A program made the position numbers and the translations under genes. Below, one piece after another: positions 36,017-48,799 of a stretch of DNA of 64,000 nt (the first letter of the stretch is position 1; each line of letters opens with the position of its first letter). The notes under the pieces were generated by a model that made no database searches, was not told where the DNA came from, and worked only from the letters and a program-made list of their open reading frames with translations. Origin of the DNA: Cristatella mucedo (taxonomy: Eukaryota > Bryozoa > Phylactolaemata > Cristatellidae); the NCBI GenBank assembly GCA_009760855.2, contig WPIO01000040.1, forward strand, positions 2,388,501 through 2,452,500, read 5' to 3'.

Positions 36017-38848
36017 GGCTCACTATTGCTCTCTCCTTTGCAACCTTTATACAATTTATTTTAGCGGCTGAGTAGAGCAGCAGAGCGCGACAGCGCACAC
36101 GCGTGAAACTCAATCATCTCAGCTGAGGGATACAAGCAAAGATTGGACGTCAGGGTCGCAAGACTCGAGCACACGACGCATTCCACCCCCTTCTTCTCCA
36201 GCTCTTCCTCGTGCTCTTTCTGCTGCTGCTCCTCCTCCTTCTCCTCCTCAGCTCTGTCTCCTCCTCCTTCTCCTCCTCAGCTCTGTCTCCTCCTCCTTCT
36301 CCTCCTCAGCTCTGTCTCCTCCTCCTTCTCCTCCTCAGCTCTGTCTCCTCCTCCTTCTCCTCCTCAGCTCTGTCTCCTCCTCCTTCTCCTCCTTCTCCTC
36401 CTCAGCTCTGTCTCCTCCTCCTCCTCCTCCTTCTCCTCCTCAGCTCTGTCTCCTCCTCCTTCTCCTCCTCAGCTCTGTCTCCTCCTCCTTCTCCTCCTCA
36501 GCTCTGTCTCCTCCTCCTCCTCCTTCTCCTCCTCAGCTCTGTCTCCTCCTCCTTCTCCTCCTTCTCCTCCTCAGGGAGTACCAGCCTTAAGACCCCGGCG
36601 CGGGAGCGCTCAGCAGCGGTTCAGCGCGAGCGCTCCCGCCGCGCTTGCGCCGGTCGGGCTCCGGCTCTGCCCGAGGAGGACTTCCGCCGCGCACTTACGA
36701 CTTTGAGTACCGTCCCACCGACTTGGAATAGACGACCTCTCGCACGGGCAAGCAGCTGTGAGTGGTGAACTCGCCGTACCAGGTGAAATCTGCGCCCGTC
36801 GACGATGCGGCGGCGGCGGCGGCGGCGGCGGCGAAGGAGAAAAAGAAAAACAGCAGCGCGTTTTCGTCGCGGCGTTTTCGTCGTGGCTTGGAGAAAAGAC
36901 GGCGAACGAGCGACAGCGACAGCGACAGCGAAAGGCTGTCGCGCCGCGGGCGCCCGATCTGCGACGGGGCGCGCGCGATCGTCGAAGATGGCGGCAGAGG
37001 CGGCAGGCGAGCGAGTGAGCGAGCCCGAACGCGAGCGCACTCTCCCTCCCTCGCCGCCGCCGCTGCTGCCGCCGCCATTTTCGCACCGATGCCAAACCCG
37101 CGCACAGCGAGCGGGTAGCGAGCGCCTTCTGCTCCTCCGCTGCCTCCGCACTCACCGCCGCCTCTCTTATCGGTACCGCGGTATTGCCAGAGGCTGGTGA
37201 ACACGCCCTCGAAGGCGGCGCCGACGTAGGCGTTGCCCACGCTGGTGGCGCCCTCTGGCACGCCGACGGGCTCGAATTCATCGGTGAGCGGCGACACCTG
37301 GCACTTTTTGGCATCGATGTCGTACGTGTACCTCTTTCCCTGCATACGATAGCGGAGGCGGCCAATGCGCACAGGCTCTGCTTCGTTTACTTTCCGTGCG
37401 CCTCTCCGCGAGGCGGCCTCGCTCTGGCCGCCTCGCGGCTGCTCCGAATGCCGCGAGACCTCATCTCTCTACTTACAGGAAGCTGTATACAAGAAGCACG
37501 ATTCAGGAAGCTAGGGAGAGAGAGAGAGAGAGAAGAAGGGAACGAGGTACCAAAACGATAGCAGAGAGGGAGAGAGAATGAGAAAGGCGAGGCAACCCAA
37601 ACAGAGACGGACGCGATATGGAATGACGGAGAATAAATAAATTGATAAAGGAATTGATAGATTGAGACAGCGAGAGAAAAAGACGGAGGCAGAGGCAGAA
37701 GCAGACACAGCAATGGGGTTGAATGCGAGTGTAGCTAGCGTAGCGAGCGATGGGAAGGCGACAGAGCGACGGAAAGGTGACAGAGCGACTGGAAGGAAAA
37801 GCCGGACACTGTGGCGGCGGCGGCGGCGGCTGCTGCACACTACTGCTCGGAGAACGCTGGCTGCAGCGCCACGCGACCGAGCCGCCGGCATCGCCTTCCC
37901 GTCGCTCCTCGAGCTTCCGGTAGCGAGGCGGCGAAGCCACGCCCACGCTTCCTCGAATAGGGGCCCAAGCGACGACCACCGTTCGCCCGCTTCGATCGCG
38001 GTAGCCATCTTTTTGCAGCGGCGTAGAAGCCACGAGATGGCTGCCCGCTTCGGCGATGCAGCGGGGCAGCGGCGGCGGCGGCGTCGCCGACGCTCGCGCG
38101 ATGAGAGCGACAGCGCGACACTCACCTCGTTGAACAGGAGGAGGACGTCGAAGCATCTGGGCTTGGCTGGTGATTGGCCCACGAAGACTTCGCTATTCGC
38201 CCTCCAGCGCCGATTGACGGCGTCGTAGGAATAGTAGGAGAGCTGCTCGTACCCGAGCTCGTGGTCGTCCTGCGACAGAACAAATTGCGACACAGACTTG
38301 ACCTGCTGCACGTGCTGACATTCGCGGGAAGCGGTTACCCTGGTGGCTACTGAAAAAGAAAAGACTCTGGGGACTGCTATAAACAATAGGGCTCGGGCGG
38401 TCGAACCAAAGGTCTGGTGCCCAGCGGAAATTAAAGTGCGGCACAACACTGTTCGCCGCTCCGTCTCAGACAGCTCTCTGTCTCTGTCTCTGTCTCTGTC
38501 TCTGTCTCTGTCTCTGTCTCTGTCTCTGTCTCTGTCTCTGTCTCTGTCTCTGTCTCTGTCTCTGTCTCTGTCTCTGTCTCTGTCTCTGTCTCTGTCTCTG
38601 TCTCTGTCTCCGTCTCTGCCTCCGTCTCTGTCTCTATCTCTGTCTCTGTCTCTGTCTCTGTCTCTGCCTCCGTCTCTGTCTCTGTCTCTGTCTCTGTCTC
38701 TGTCTCTGTCTCTGTCTCTGTCTCTGTCTCTGTCTCTGCCTCCGTCTCTGTCTCTGTCTCTGTCTCTGTCTCTGTCTCTGTCTCTGTCTCTGTCTCTGTC
38801 TCTGTCTCTGTCTTTGTCTCTGTCTCTGTCTCTGTCTCTGCCTCTCTT

Positions 38849-38901
<53 letters not shown>

Positions 38902-39248
38902 GTCTGTCTTTTTTCTACCTCGTTGCATCCTTCTCACCAGCTTCCTGTATCACTCCAAAAATCATCTCGCCTCTAGCCGCGAGCAGCTCTCTACCCAGCC
39001 TTTGGAAGCGCGAGCCTCACTTACCACAATTTGGAGGGACTCCCATTGCGGTGGAGTGGCTACAAAGAAAGCGCAGAGCGATCAGTAGTGGCGGGCGAAT
39101 TCATGACAGCCTTGATCCCGATAGCCGATTCCACCATTGTCACCGATTCTTTTGACGCAAGGCACAGAGGGTGGAAAAGATAAAGAAGGAAGATACGACT
39201 GAAAAGAGGCATTCGAAAAAATAGAGAGGGCGAGAGAGAGAGAGAGAG

Positions 39249-39314
<66 letters not shown>

Positions 39315-40458
39315 GTATGTATATGTATATGTATATGTATATATATATGTATGTATGTATGTATGTATATATAGAGAGAGAGAAAGAGAGAGAGCGAGAG
39401 ATACAGAGGAAGAGATATGTAAAGAGAGATAGCGAGAGAGCGAAATTGAGAGAGATAGAGAGAGCGAGAGTGAGTCTTCAGTGTATACGTAAGCAATACC
39501 ATAGGGCAGTCCTGACTCAGAGGAAGACTTGGCGAACCTCAGCAGTCAAACCCAGCTCTACGTTTTCAGCTTTTCAGCCAAGACTTAACAAGTGACTAAT
39601 CATAGACGCCGCTCAGGCTACGCCTACTGCGTTGCTTAGCAAAGCAGTGGCCGACGACTAGACCAGCGAAAACATTGATGCGTTCCTGGAGAGCCACTTT
39701 TTATGGGACAACAGAGTTAAAGAATCAAATTCTGAGGCGGCGAAGATAGGAAGCGAGAGGCTTGGAGCGAGAGTGCTGTCTGAACCTCCGACAAACCGAA
39801 AGACCCACAGTAAGACTCGAGGAGGTAGGAAGCAAGACTAGCCATCTAAACCAGGCTCTAGAGAGATAACTCGGGGAGATATAGGAAACTAAATGCAGAG
39901 GAAGAACCGGGGCTGGCGAAATTGAGATAAAAATGTAGCTACATAACTAGAGAAAAACAGTTAAGCCAGACAGGCCAAGGGCTACAGTTAAAAGTGAAGC
40001 AGGGAGAAGAAGCTTCGAGAAGATCAAGATCGGAGTAAACGGAGACAGAGAGAAAATCAAGGTTCCCTGCAGGGAGCAAGTCAATTGACCTGAAAAAAAT
40101 GATGTAAGATACATAGATAGCGCAATGGATTCAAATACATAGAGAAAAAGGTAAAACGACGACGAAATCAGACGACCTGAAAGTGGGATCCGATAGGAAG
40201 AGCAAGACAGTCGGATACGCAACTAGCAAAAAATTGAAAAATGTAGAGAGAAAAGAGAAAAGAGAGAGAGAGACAAGTAGAAGCCGCGCACGAAGTAAAA
40301 GCCCAAATGCTTGGCATTGCAGCGCAAAGCGTGTCGCGGTGACGCGGCCGCCGCGTCACCGCGACAACGCGTCGCAGCTTACTGCACGGCGGTTGGCTCT
40401 GCGAGTACGTGACGGCGACGAAGCCCAGCGCCAAAGCCGCTAGCAGAATGGCGTTCAT
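35580..40458 (-). CDS. Ependymin-related secreted protein, six exons
   Basis: Ependymin-family proteins are secreted glycoproteins with a fold that binds hydrophobic ligands; the ligand here is unknown. Exons in coding order: 40458-40383, 39059-39021, 38349-38126, 37375-37177, 36789-36699, 35649-35580, about 232 residues. Exon 1 is a signal peptide (MNAILLAALALGFVAVTYSQ). Exon 2 has the family's PPQWE; exon 3 SYYSYDAVNRRWRA and CFDVLLLFNE; exon 4 RYRMQGKRYTYDIDAKKC, EFEPVGVPEGAT and TSLWQYR; exon 5 FTTHSCLPVREVVYSKS; exon 6 the closing YLNITAGIADPSVFNPRPEC. Conserved Cys lie in exons 1, 3, 4, 5 and 6. Phases match at all five junctions. Two ends are tentative: exon 2 has a stronger GTAAGT donor four bases earlier that would break the phase, and the exon 4 acceptor lacks a clear pyrimidine tract. 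Introns carry long CT, CTGTCT, CA and CTCCTC repeats. Exon 1 and the promoter are copied at 54 kb. Confidence 0.85.
35925..36013. repeat. (CT)n microsatellite in the last intron of the ependymin-related gene
   Basis: CT with CTTT interruptions, then a pure run of about 48 bases. Confidence 0.95.
36225..36575. repeat. CTCCTC minisatellite, about 29-bp unit
   Basis: Around ten copies of CTCCTCCTTCTCCTCCTCAG plus CTCTGT, in the last intron of the ependymin-related gene (purine-rich in the transcript). Confidence 0.9.
38461..38895. repeat. (CTCTGT)n hexanucleotide microsatellite with a CT end
   Basis: About 380 bases of CTCTGT with occasional CTCCGT/CTGCCT variants, then about 45 bases of CT. 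It lies in intron 2 of the ependymin-related gene. Confidence 0.95.
39230..39400. repeat. GA/CA/TATG compound microsatellite
   Basis: (GA)n, (CA)23 and a TA/TATG/TATGTA run in intron 1 of the ependymin-related gene. Confidence 0.95.
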
Positions 40459-40512
40459 TCTCCTCCGGTCGAGTCGAGTCGGATGCTGACAAAAGCAGCG
40501 ACGGAGCGTATC

Positions 40513-40520
40513 TTAATATA
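40513..40520 (-). promoter_or_regulatory. TATA-like box of the ependymin-related gene
   Basis: TATATTAA on the - strand about 55 bases before the start codon, within the duplicated segment. The right arm has ATATATTGG at the equivalent place (about 54196). Confidence 0.5.
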
Positions 40521-42623
40521 CGAGCATGTCGACCGCGCGCCGACTGCGCATGAGCAAATCCTCAACTCGTGACTTCAGCTGAAGCTCGGTATCAGCAGTG
40601 GAGTCGTCGTCGTCGCCGCCGCCTGCCGCGCCCCGCCTCCATCGTCCGATCATTATCAGCGGACCGCAGACGTCGACCTCGACTTTTCCTGCGTTGTGTA
40701 AGCGCTGCGTGCGAGCAGGCGACGGCGACCTTCCTTGGCGACCTTCGTACGCATTTCGCCTTCTGCTGGACGTAGGACGAGCTCCGTTTGGTAGCGTGCA
40801 CGCTCTACATATCTGCACCGAGGAGTCACAGGTAAAACGATGCGGTTCACAAACTCGCCCCAACAAGACTGGCTAGTTTTCTGTCGTCTAAAGTAGAGGC
40901 ACGTTCACGGAGTTCAAGGAACCGACGTTTTTCTTGCTTCCGAAAGTGCCGCTCTTTTTAGTTCGCTCGCCTTAGCCGGACACTTTGCCTCCAATTGGCT
41001 ATTTGTTGTCGCGTCTCTGGCAGAGCAAGCGCCTGCATAGAGGTCAGTGTTCGCCCAAGACGCTACGCAAAAGGCTCATTATTTCAGTCCTTGCTATTGA
41101 ATTGGCGACGCGTCGACTCACCCAGCAAAGTTTTGCCAGTGGTTATGCCTCTTGTTGCAGAATGTCTGGCACTGGATCTCAGCGAGTTCGTTCTTGGAAG
41201 AATAAGTACTATGGGTAACTCGTTTGATGTCAAAAACCTGGCGCTTTATTATTTTTAAATTGCCAATTGCATTCAAAAAAGAGACCAATACCATGGAGGT
41301 CCAGATTTTCCCTGAAAGCCGAGCGTGACGGTCATTCATTGCATCCGATAGGGAGGCCTCTGTCCAGGACGTCTGTCCAGGACGCGCTGTATCTGTCCAG
41401 GACACGACCGTCTGTCCAGGACGCGCTCGTACCGCCGCCGCCGTCGAGGCGCGGACGACGGCGACGAACTCGTTGTTTCCAGACGGCGAGAATCTCGCAG
41501 AGTCCTTGACCTTGAATGGTCGCGCCCCCCCCCCCGCAAGCAGCCTGGCTGCGCCGACTTCGAGGCGCGGCTTCTCTACGTCCAAATACTGCATCCCCGA
41601 CGCAGCGCGAATGCAGAGCGGAGGCGCTGGCGCGACGACGCCAAGACGGAAGTAGAGACGCTTCCGCCGTAGCGAGGCGCCGATGCAGCCTCGCTACGGC
41701 GGAAGTAGATGCCGCCGTGCAGAGGCGCTAACGCGGCGGCGCTAACGCTGCGGCACCAATTGCCGCCGTTCGAAGATCGCCGCCTAGCCGCGGAGCGCTC
41801 GATCGAAGGTTGAGCGGGCCGTGGGCGTGGCGGAGTCGCAAGCTCTTATGCAAGTGTCTTACCTGCCGTTGGAGCTGCCAGCGACAGGAGCCGCCAGCCT
41901 CAGAGCCGCCAGCCCCGCCCCCTCCGTCCGTCCGACAGAACGCACGTGTTCAGCAATGCGACAGAGGGCGTTCACCGCCGCCGCCACCGCCGCCCCCACG
42001 CGTCACCCTGCGCGCGACAGAGGGCGCTTGACCCCCGGATGCTCCGGGATGGCGCACGCCCTTCCATCGTATAGGAGGAAGGGCCTACTACCGCCAGATC
42101 GATCGCCGACATTTGTCGGACGAATATGAACTTCCTTCACTGAGAATTCACAGGTAGACGCTCGACAATGCGCGTGCTGCTGGAAAAATTCGAAACACAC
42201 CTTCCAGACACTTCGAAGTTCAGAATGCCCATTCAGACACGATACTCGGTGGCTGCTTAGTCGTGGACGACCGCAGGCGAGGTACGGTCAAGGTCAAGGC
42301 CGTCGGTTCTGGATCGACGAAAGTATAAATTAAACAGGGAGTCTGTGGATGGTGAGAATTATTAGATTCCCTCAAATTATTTGTTTCGGCGACAATACAG
42401 CTAAGAGCTCGCGGTCGCGACTTGACTAACGATCGCTCTTACCTCCGCAAGATGATCTCAAACCTCTGACGTCCGCAGGCGATGGAGGGTGAATGCCAAT
42501 CGTTCTGCTAGTCAGGGCGGGCGCGCAGGCTAGCGAATGTAGTCGTGGTGACGCTGAGTGAAGTGACGCTGAGTGAAGTGACTCAGAGTGAAGTGACGCA
42601 TACTCAGCCTCGCTCTGTCTCTG

Positions 42624-42625
<2 letters not shown>

Positions 42626-42713
<88 letters not shown>
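42626..42713. repeat. (CT)44 microsatellite
   Basis: A pure CT run in the left arm; the right arm has a shorter (GA)n at 52648-52710 in the corresponding area. Confidence 0.95.
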
Positions 42714-42714
<1 letters not shown>

Positions 42715-44089
42715 CCACGAAGCTTGGAGTTCAAGTTGCACGGTTTGCGTGCAGAGCGTCAATGATACTTGTACAAGTACGGCTCGTGCTGCGATTGCTG
42801 CAGGCTAAGCCGATTACTAAACTGTTTTAAGACTCACTAAAATTGGATTCATGGGATATGTTGCGATTTTTCTAATGTTTACACGCCTTTGCAGAAAAGA
42901 GGAAACTGTTATGGGAGTTTATTTCTAAGTCATTTGGCAACAACCGTAGTAGGGCAGACTTCACTACAACGAGACAACTTTGAGAGAGACGGCGATTGAT
43001 GTGAGCTCCATCGGGATCGCGAAGACCTCGACAATACAATGCATGCAAATTAGAAGATCGAGAGAATTTTATGTCTGTGCCTTTTCACTTGGTTATCATG
43101 GCTGCCATGGAGGTGTGCATCAATTGCAATACTACAATTACTATTAAAATTACAATACTAAGGCTCTGACTTCGCTTCGTCCAACTTCCAGAGGTTCAGT
43201 GTCAGCGTTCAATCATCGTTTCCAGAGTTCAGGCAGAGTTTTCATCCGGTTCCTGTCATCGACTTCTGTGAGATTCGAGCTCAAAAAATGGAGCTGCAAA
43301 TAGAGGATCCGACTTGAAGAGGCAACTGCAACAAGTTTTTTGCCCTGCTTACGTAACACCGACCAAAAGCCGGCAGCCTAAAAAAGCAGTCATTCCACTC
43401 TGAGTGCTAATGCAGCTACTAGGAGCAATCTACTCGGAGGCGCTCCGGTCCGCCTGCGCCACGGACAGTTTGAGTTGGCTGCTGAGTCAAGGTTGGTGCC
43501 ATTAGAAAGTGAGCCTACAAACTAACCGTGGTCCAGGCACGAGACGAGGTTAGAGTAAGGTCAGCCAAGAGAGTACAGTTGACCGCGTCATCCTCGTATG
43601 GCGAGCGCACGCGATGCGGGCGTCGTCGTAATCGGGACACAGCCTCTATCTGGAAAGCCTCTATCTGTCGACGATCGAGAAGACGGCACACGAGGAGCAC
43701 GATGCTGGCAGTCAACCGTCTAAGAATAGTTGGGACCGCACGCGACAGGGCACGCGCAGGCGACACCACGAGTAAGCAAGTCGGTCGCAGCAAGCAGCGC
43801 GGAGAGCGAGAGGCTTTCACGACAGACTGCTGGAAACAGGTTGGCGCTGCCGATTGACAAGCAATGTCAGGTGTAACCGCTGCGCTGCCGATTGATTACC
43901 TTATCGACTGATAAGCCCTGACCTGAAGCTAACCAAAAGTGTCCAGACAGAGGAGCGCAGCCAGCCCGCCAGACCAAATCCACTCAAGCGTGCGAAGTGG
44001 CTTAGGCCCTCTCCATAGAACGGCTTCCGGTTGGAACGGTCGCTATAGTGCGACCGCTAATACCGATCGAAATACAAAAAGGCAATGCC

Positions 44090-44385
44090 GGAGCTCTCAT
44101 GGTCTCTTCTTCTAGCCGAATCCACTATTTGCATTTGTAGCGCTCCAATTTCATTGAGGTCGGCGACAAAGACCAGGAAGAAGAACCCGAAAGGAGTTTC
44201 CGGTGGCTGAGAGCGCTCCCCTCTGGAAGTTAGTGGAGAAACGCAACGTCACTGATCACGCGGCTCTGTGTGCTATTGAAGTTGAACTGCAATGGCATAC
44301 ACTTGTAGTGAATGTAGGCACCGCAACAACAGCAGTCGCTGTATTCCCTCGAGCGCGTGTGTGCTATTCTCAGGATCGTATTTAA
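44090..44385 (+). repeat. Third partial copy of a duplicated segment
   Basis: Directly matches 50170-50450 (CCACTATTTGCA, GCAGTCGCTG.ATTCCCT) and, inverted, 43190-43330. It is a fragment of the same unit just outside the left arm. Confidence 0.6.
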
Positions 44386-44409
44386 CCTAATGGCACGCCT
44401 ACGTCAATC

Positions 44410-44410
44410 G

Positions 44411-44472
<62 letters not shown>

Positions 44473-44605
44473 CCTCCCTCCCTCCCTCCCTCCCTCCCTC
44501 CCTCCCTCCCTCCCTCCCTCCCTCCCTCTCTCTCTCTCTCCCTCTCTCTCTCTCTCTCGTTCGCTCGCTCTCTCTCTCGCTTGCTCTCTCTCTCTCTCTC
44601 TCCAC
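44410..44605. repeat. (CT)n-(CCCT)n-(CT)n tract
   Basis: About 57 bases of CT, about 60 of CCCT, then CT with CGCT interruptions; a homopyrimidine mirror repeat. Confidence 0.95.
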
Positions 44606-44984
44606 GCGTACCACTCAGCCAGCGTAGGATTCCAGAACAAGGTAGGCGCGTTGTTTGGACTTGAATTCAACAATTCTTAAGCTCCGAGACCCTGGCTTTT
44701 TTAACTGCTGCCCAAGATCAAATGAAGCTATTTGCTACCTATGCAGCTCACATTTACAGCAACGGTAATTCTTATTGCATTTAGTATACGGCTCTATTCC
44801 GTACTGCTCTCACTGTTGCTATCTTCGCCAGTTTGCATTTTCAGCGGCAGTGCGGTCTTTGAAAGGATTACATGAGTGTGAGGGTGAGAGTGATAGAGTG
44901 ATACATAGATATCATACATACATGATACATACTGTAAATACATCTTTGACGCTCGGAAAATTATAGCTGGGTGTAACCGGCTTT

Positions 44985-45090
44985 GTCATGCTCTGTCTGC
45001 ATGCTCTGTCTGCATGCTCTGTCTGCATGCTTTGTCATGCTTTGTCATGCTTTGTCATGCTTTGCATGCTTTGTCATGCTTTGTCAGTCT
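44985..45090. repeat. Short minisatellite TGTCATGCTT
   Basis: Three 13-bp units (GCTCTGTCTGCAT) are followed by six 10-bp units (GCTTTGTCAT). Confidence 0.85.
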
Positions 45091-47170
45091 ATCGGTGACG
45101 TGATTTGCAGCCATTACATGTATATGTCTGTGCGCGAACACTGCTCGCGCAATCGTGCTCATCTTACGGTGACTTTATTGGGAGCGCTCGCCTGTAGTGT
45201 TTATTCAGATGCGTTTTTCAAATACTAGAAGTCCAGTCCCGATTACAAAGTCGCCCTCATCACATGCCCTCGGTAATCAGGGATGCATGGTGCACTGTAC
45301 TTTTTGACCGATTTTACTTCGACCTTTTTCACGTTTCTGTAAAACGATTAGTTTGTAGACGCGTCTCCTAAGTGACCAGCCGTGATGTATTGGCCAACGC
45401 AATCCGTCCATGGTGCCGGTGGGCCGCACCTCCTCAAGCGCTCAGACTACCAGCACTTGCCTTAGAACGGCCTGCGATTGGCGTGATCGATGGCTTGAAA
45501 CCCCCACCTGTAAGCCAGAGCTACGATTTCCTTTGCAAGCTAGACCCTATAGCTCCAGCTACATTTCAAAGACATTGTTTCAATTTCGTTAAAGTTGGAA
45601 ACCAGAATCAGGACCAGACAGCACTAGGGAATGACCCTGGGAAAATAATGGCGTGCAACGTTGGTGTTCCAGCGATCCATCTATCAGCTATTGATGCGAA
45701 ACCGTAGTGATTTATTTGCCGACAGAATTGTCAATGCAACAGCTGTCGCTGAATCCTCGCAATGTGTATACTTTCTCTCTCCCTCTCTCTCTATCTCTCT
45801 ATTCTCTTTGTCACGCGGAGCGAAGCGACCGCTCTCTGTTGCACGAAACGGTGCGGGGCGGGAGGTAGTGCGGTCTCTCACTCTGCCGCAGGCAGCTCGC
45901 GAAACGGGAAAATCCTTGCATAAGGGCTGGTGGCTCCACCCTGCCTCCGATACGCCCCGCTCAACCTTTGATAAGCTTATCCACGGCTGGGCGATCTTCG
46001 AACGGCAGTGTCTACCAGCGTCTACCCATTTTCTGACATCTTTTGGGTCGAACTCTCGCGCTACAGGTCGATCGCTGGAGGCAGGCGAAAGGAAGGAAGA
46101 GAGGAAAGGAAGGAAGGGAGAGAAGGACAGAAGGAAAGGAAGGGAGGAAGGGAAGCAGAGCAGTAGCTGCGCTAGTAGCGGCGGTAAATCTGCGGATGCT
46201 ACGTATCGTCTTTCATGGGTGCTGCTGGTCCGGCTTCGAAGCGTGAATCGTACGCTGGTATCCCTGGTATCGCGGGAAAATCTCGTCTTCTGCGTCTGTC
46301 ATTCACCCTATTCATAAAGCTCCTGCCTCGCTTTGCAAATATCCCGGCTCAGTGGCGTTAAATGAGTTACAGTGGTTCATTTTCACCGCCTTCTCAGTGC
46401 AGGGGTGCAGACCGTGCAAGCTTGTGGACGGAGCTCTTCAAACGTGCTAAGCAAACGATGTACGAAGAAGAACGCCATCTTGCAGACTCACAGCGCGCGG
46501 TACCCTATCGTCTGCAGCGCTTTTGCATTTTGTCTGCAGCTTCATGATCTTGAATTGGCATTCATTCGAAACATGTACTGTTCGCGCACTTAGAGTACAC
46601 CATTAATTCGAAGCCAGTTTGAAAATGGCTAAAACTCTATATTTACACTAGTAGGACAGATTTTTAACGCACCAACTCAGTCACGACAAGCGGAAGCGGG
46701 AGTGACTTTCACGCAGCTTCACGCCAAGCGGAAGCAGGGAAGCGCCGGATGCATGCCAGTCGTCACTTCCGGCGCAGTGGGCAAGCGCAGGGGGCGAGCG
46801 GCCGGAATGCCACGGGCATTCCTTTGACGAAAAACTCTCGTTAAGTTCGAACCCGATAAATTAATTTAACTTCTACACTGTTCATGGGTTCTAAGTCAAC
46901 TGTGAGAGTACACGTTGCAGCTGCAAATGCCAATTAGGAAGTTACCTTCGCCTTCGCCCACCCACTTCGCCTTTTTATTGATGCACAACCGTTTGTTTTC
47001 AAACAGCGTGAATCAGGCTGAAATGTCCGCCACGCTGGCTTAAATACCCAGTGGGCTAGCTTAAAATGGGTTCACTGTTCCCTGCCGGAAGAGAGCGGCG
47101 GCTGAGCAAGTTGGGCGGATCCGACAGCCGACAGCGTCGCCTCTATCAAGCAGGTGTTTGTTCATCATCG
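45090..47170. other. Intergenic DNA, no gene recognised
   Basis: Open frames up to 218 codons, but none with a recognisable family or good splice context. A (GGAAGGAA)-rich stretch lies at 46084-46155. Confidence 0.5.
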
Positions 47171-47177
47171 CGATAGA

Positions 47178-47420
47178 TTTGAATATAATAATAATAATGT
47201 TATAATATAATAATATTATAATAATATAATAATTTGAATATAGTAATTGAATATAATAATAATATAATAATAATTAATATAATAGTATATAATAATACAA
47301 TAATATAATATAATAATATATTATATTAAATATAATATAATAATTGAATATAATAAAATGTAATAATATAATAATTGAATATAATAATAATAAGAATATA
47401 AAGCCAGCCACAAAATCCTA
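47178..47420. repeat. AATAAT/TATAATA-rich tract
   Basis: About 240 bases of degenerate AAT/ATA repeats, next to the (AAT)n tail of the antisense LINE end at 47462. Confidence 0.9.
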
Positions 47421-47461
47421 CCCTGCAGATCCACGGCGAACGCCGCCGTCTATCACAAGTA

Positions 47462-47900
47462 ATAATAATAATAATTATACGTTTGATAAAGCTCCGCCCT
47501 CAGAGAGCTCAATCTCTTTCTAGGCGCTTTGCAATTGCTCAACGGAAGCACGATCGAATAGTTAGCGGGAGCATGCCAATAAACAAGAAGGATAACATGG
47601 CTAAGGGTGCCGCGCACAGGGTCAGCATGCAAGTATGGTTAGTGGCAGCATGCGATGCTTTCTACACAGCATCTGTAAAGTGCCTAGAAACGTATTCAGT
47701 TCTCTGCGTTCGCTATACAAATATATTATTATTATCATTAAAAGAACGAATCACTGCGACCCATTAAATGCTGTCATAAATAGATGCCTTTTTAGTTTCT
47801 TTTTAAATGTGGACAATTCAGAAGATTTCGTGACGCAGGTCGAGAATGAGCTCAAGGCTTTGGGACCATGCGAAATAAAGTTCGATCCCAGGAAGCGAGG
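47462..47900 (-). mobile_element. LINE 3' fragment
   Basis: Antisense (AAT)n tail, 3' UTR and ORF end (AAATGTGGACAATTCAG, AGGCTTTGGGACCATGCGAA). Confidence 0.7.
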
Positions 47901-48799
47901 AAGGATCCTGAAATATAGCTACTGCCAGTTTACTGAACATGTATATCTAAGCAGCTAGATTATGACTAGTCGTCGTCGCAACATTGATATTCCACGAAAG
48001 TGATTTGACCAGGACGCCACCGAGACTCTACCTCAGCTAGCGCCGGCATGTGTGCCGATCTCTGCACGCATCGGAAGTCGGGCGGCTGTATAAATTCCCA
48101 TCGACGGTTGTCTCTTGTCTAATTGCATTGGAAAGCTATGACTTCACCGCAAGGTTGAGTAACTCCCACTGCATAACAAGCAGCTGACGTCAGCAGTCAG
48201 GGCAGTCAGCTGCCGTCAGCTGACTGCTGGAGTCTCGCCGACTGAGTCAGCTGACTGCAGCTGTTTGTCGATGGAGAGACTACGCTCGATCGAGCTTGGC
48301 CCCGACCTTGGCCTGGATGAGCGTTAGTGTAGCAGTGAACCTGGAATACGGTCCGGAATATGGCATTGGGTCACCAGCCGTGGCTGACTTGAAGATTGCA
48401 GCTCAATTGCAAGTGAAAAGAACATGTTCGAGTGCAGCCAGGCGAAACCTCGTGTCGGGAGAGCGCACGCGAGCGGAAACTAAATCCATGGCGGCTGCGA
48501 GCGCTGCATGTATATTCAGTCTCCACTACTCAATCCGCCCCCTGCACGAGCCCTGCACGAGGTTTCTGGCTCTATACCGGCCTTGACACTTGAATTTTCT
48601 TTGCTTTCGTCTGGCTGCAGGCGGCTTCGTTCGCTCTGAGTTAAGCCCAGCACAATGGCCGAACGCATTATGAAACGATTTAGGCATGGTATTCTGGGCA
48701 TTAATTGATACATAGCTGTGTGCTTATCTATCTATATTGCATCTATGTAGCTGCTCGATGCTCGACGCTTCTCCTCACTAAAGCTGCAGCGAAGCACTA

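Larger units (their letters stand above)
39940..43750 (+). repeat. Left arm of large inverted duplication
   Basis: Reverse complement of 49735-54915, allowing for insertions. Anchors: ependymin exon 1 and its donor (40383 vs 54492); GATCAAGATCGGAGTAAACG (40021) vs CGTTTACTCCGATCCCGATC; ACTATGGGTAACTCGTTTGA (41208) vs TCAAACGAGTTACCCATAGT (53502); GCTAAGCCGATTACTAAACT vs AGTTTAGTAATCGGCTTAGC; TTAGAAAGTGAGCCTACAAACTAACC-type sequence at 43500 vs 49990. Sequence has diverged noticeably, so the event is not recent. The arm includes the promoter and first exon of the ependymin-related gene. Confidence 0.85.

Noticed and set aside
44985-45090. Possible CRISPR-like array
   Set aside because: Contiguous 10-13 bp tandem units without spacers, in a eukaryotic genome.
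45372-45707. A 111-codon + strand frame
   Set aside because: No recognisable motif, no promoter or splice context; consistent with chance.
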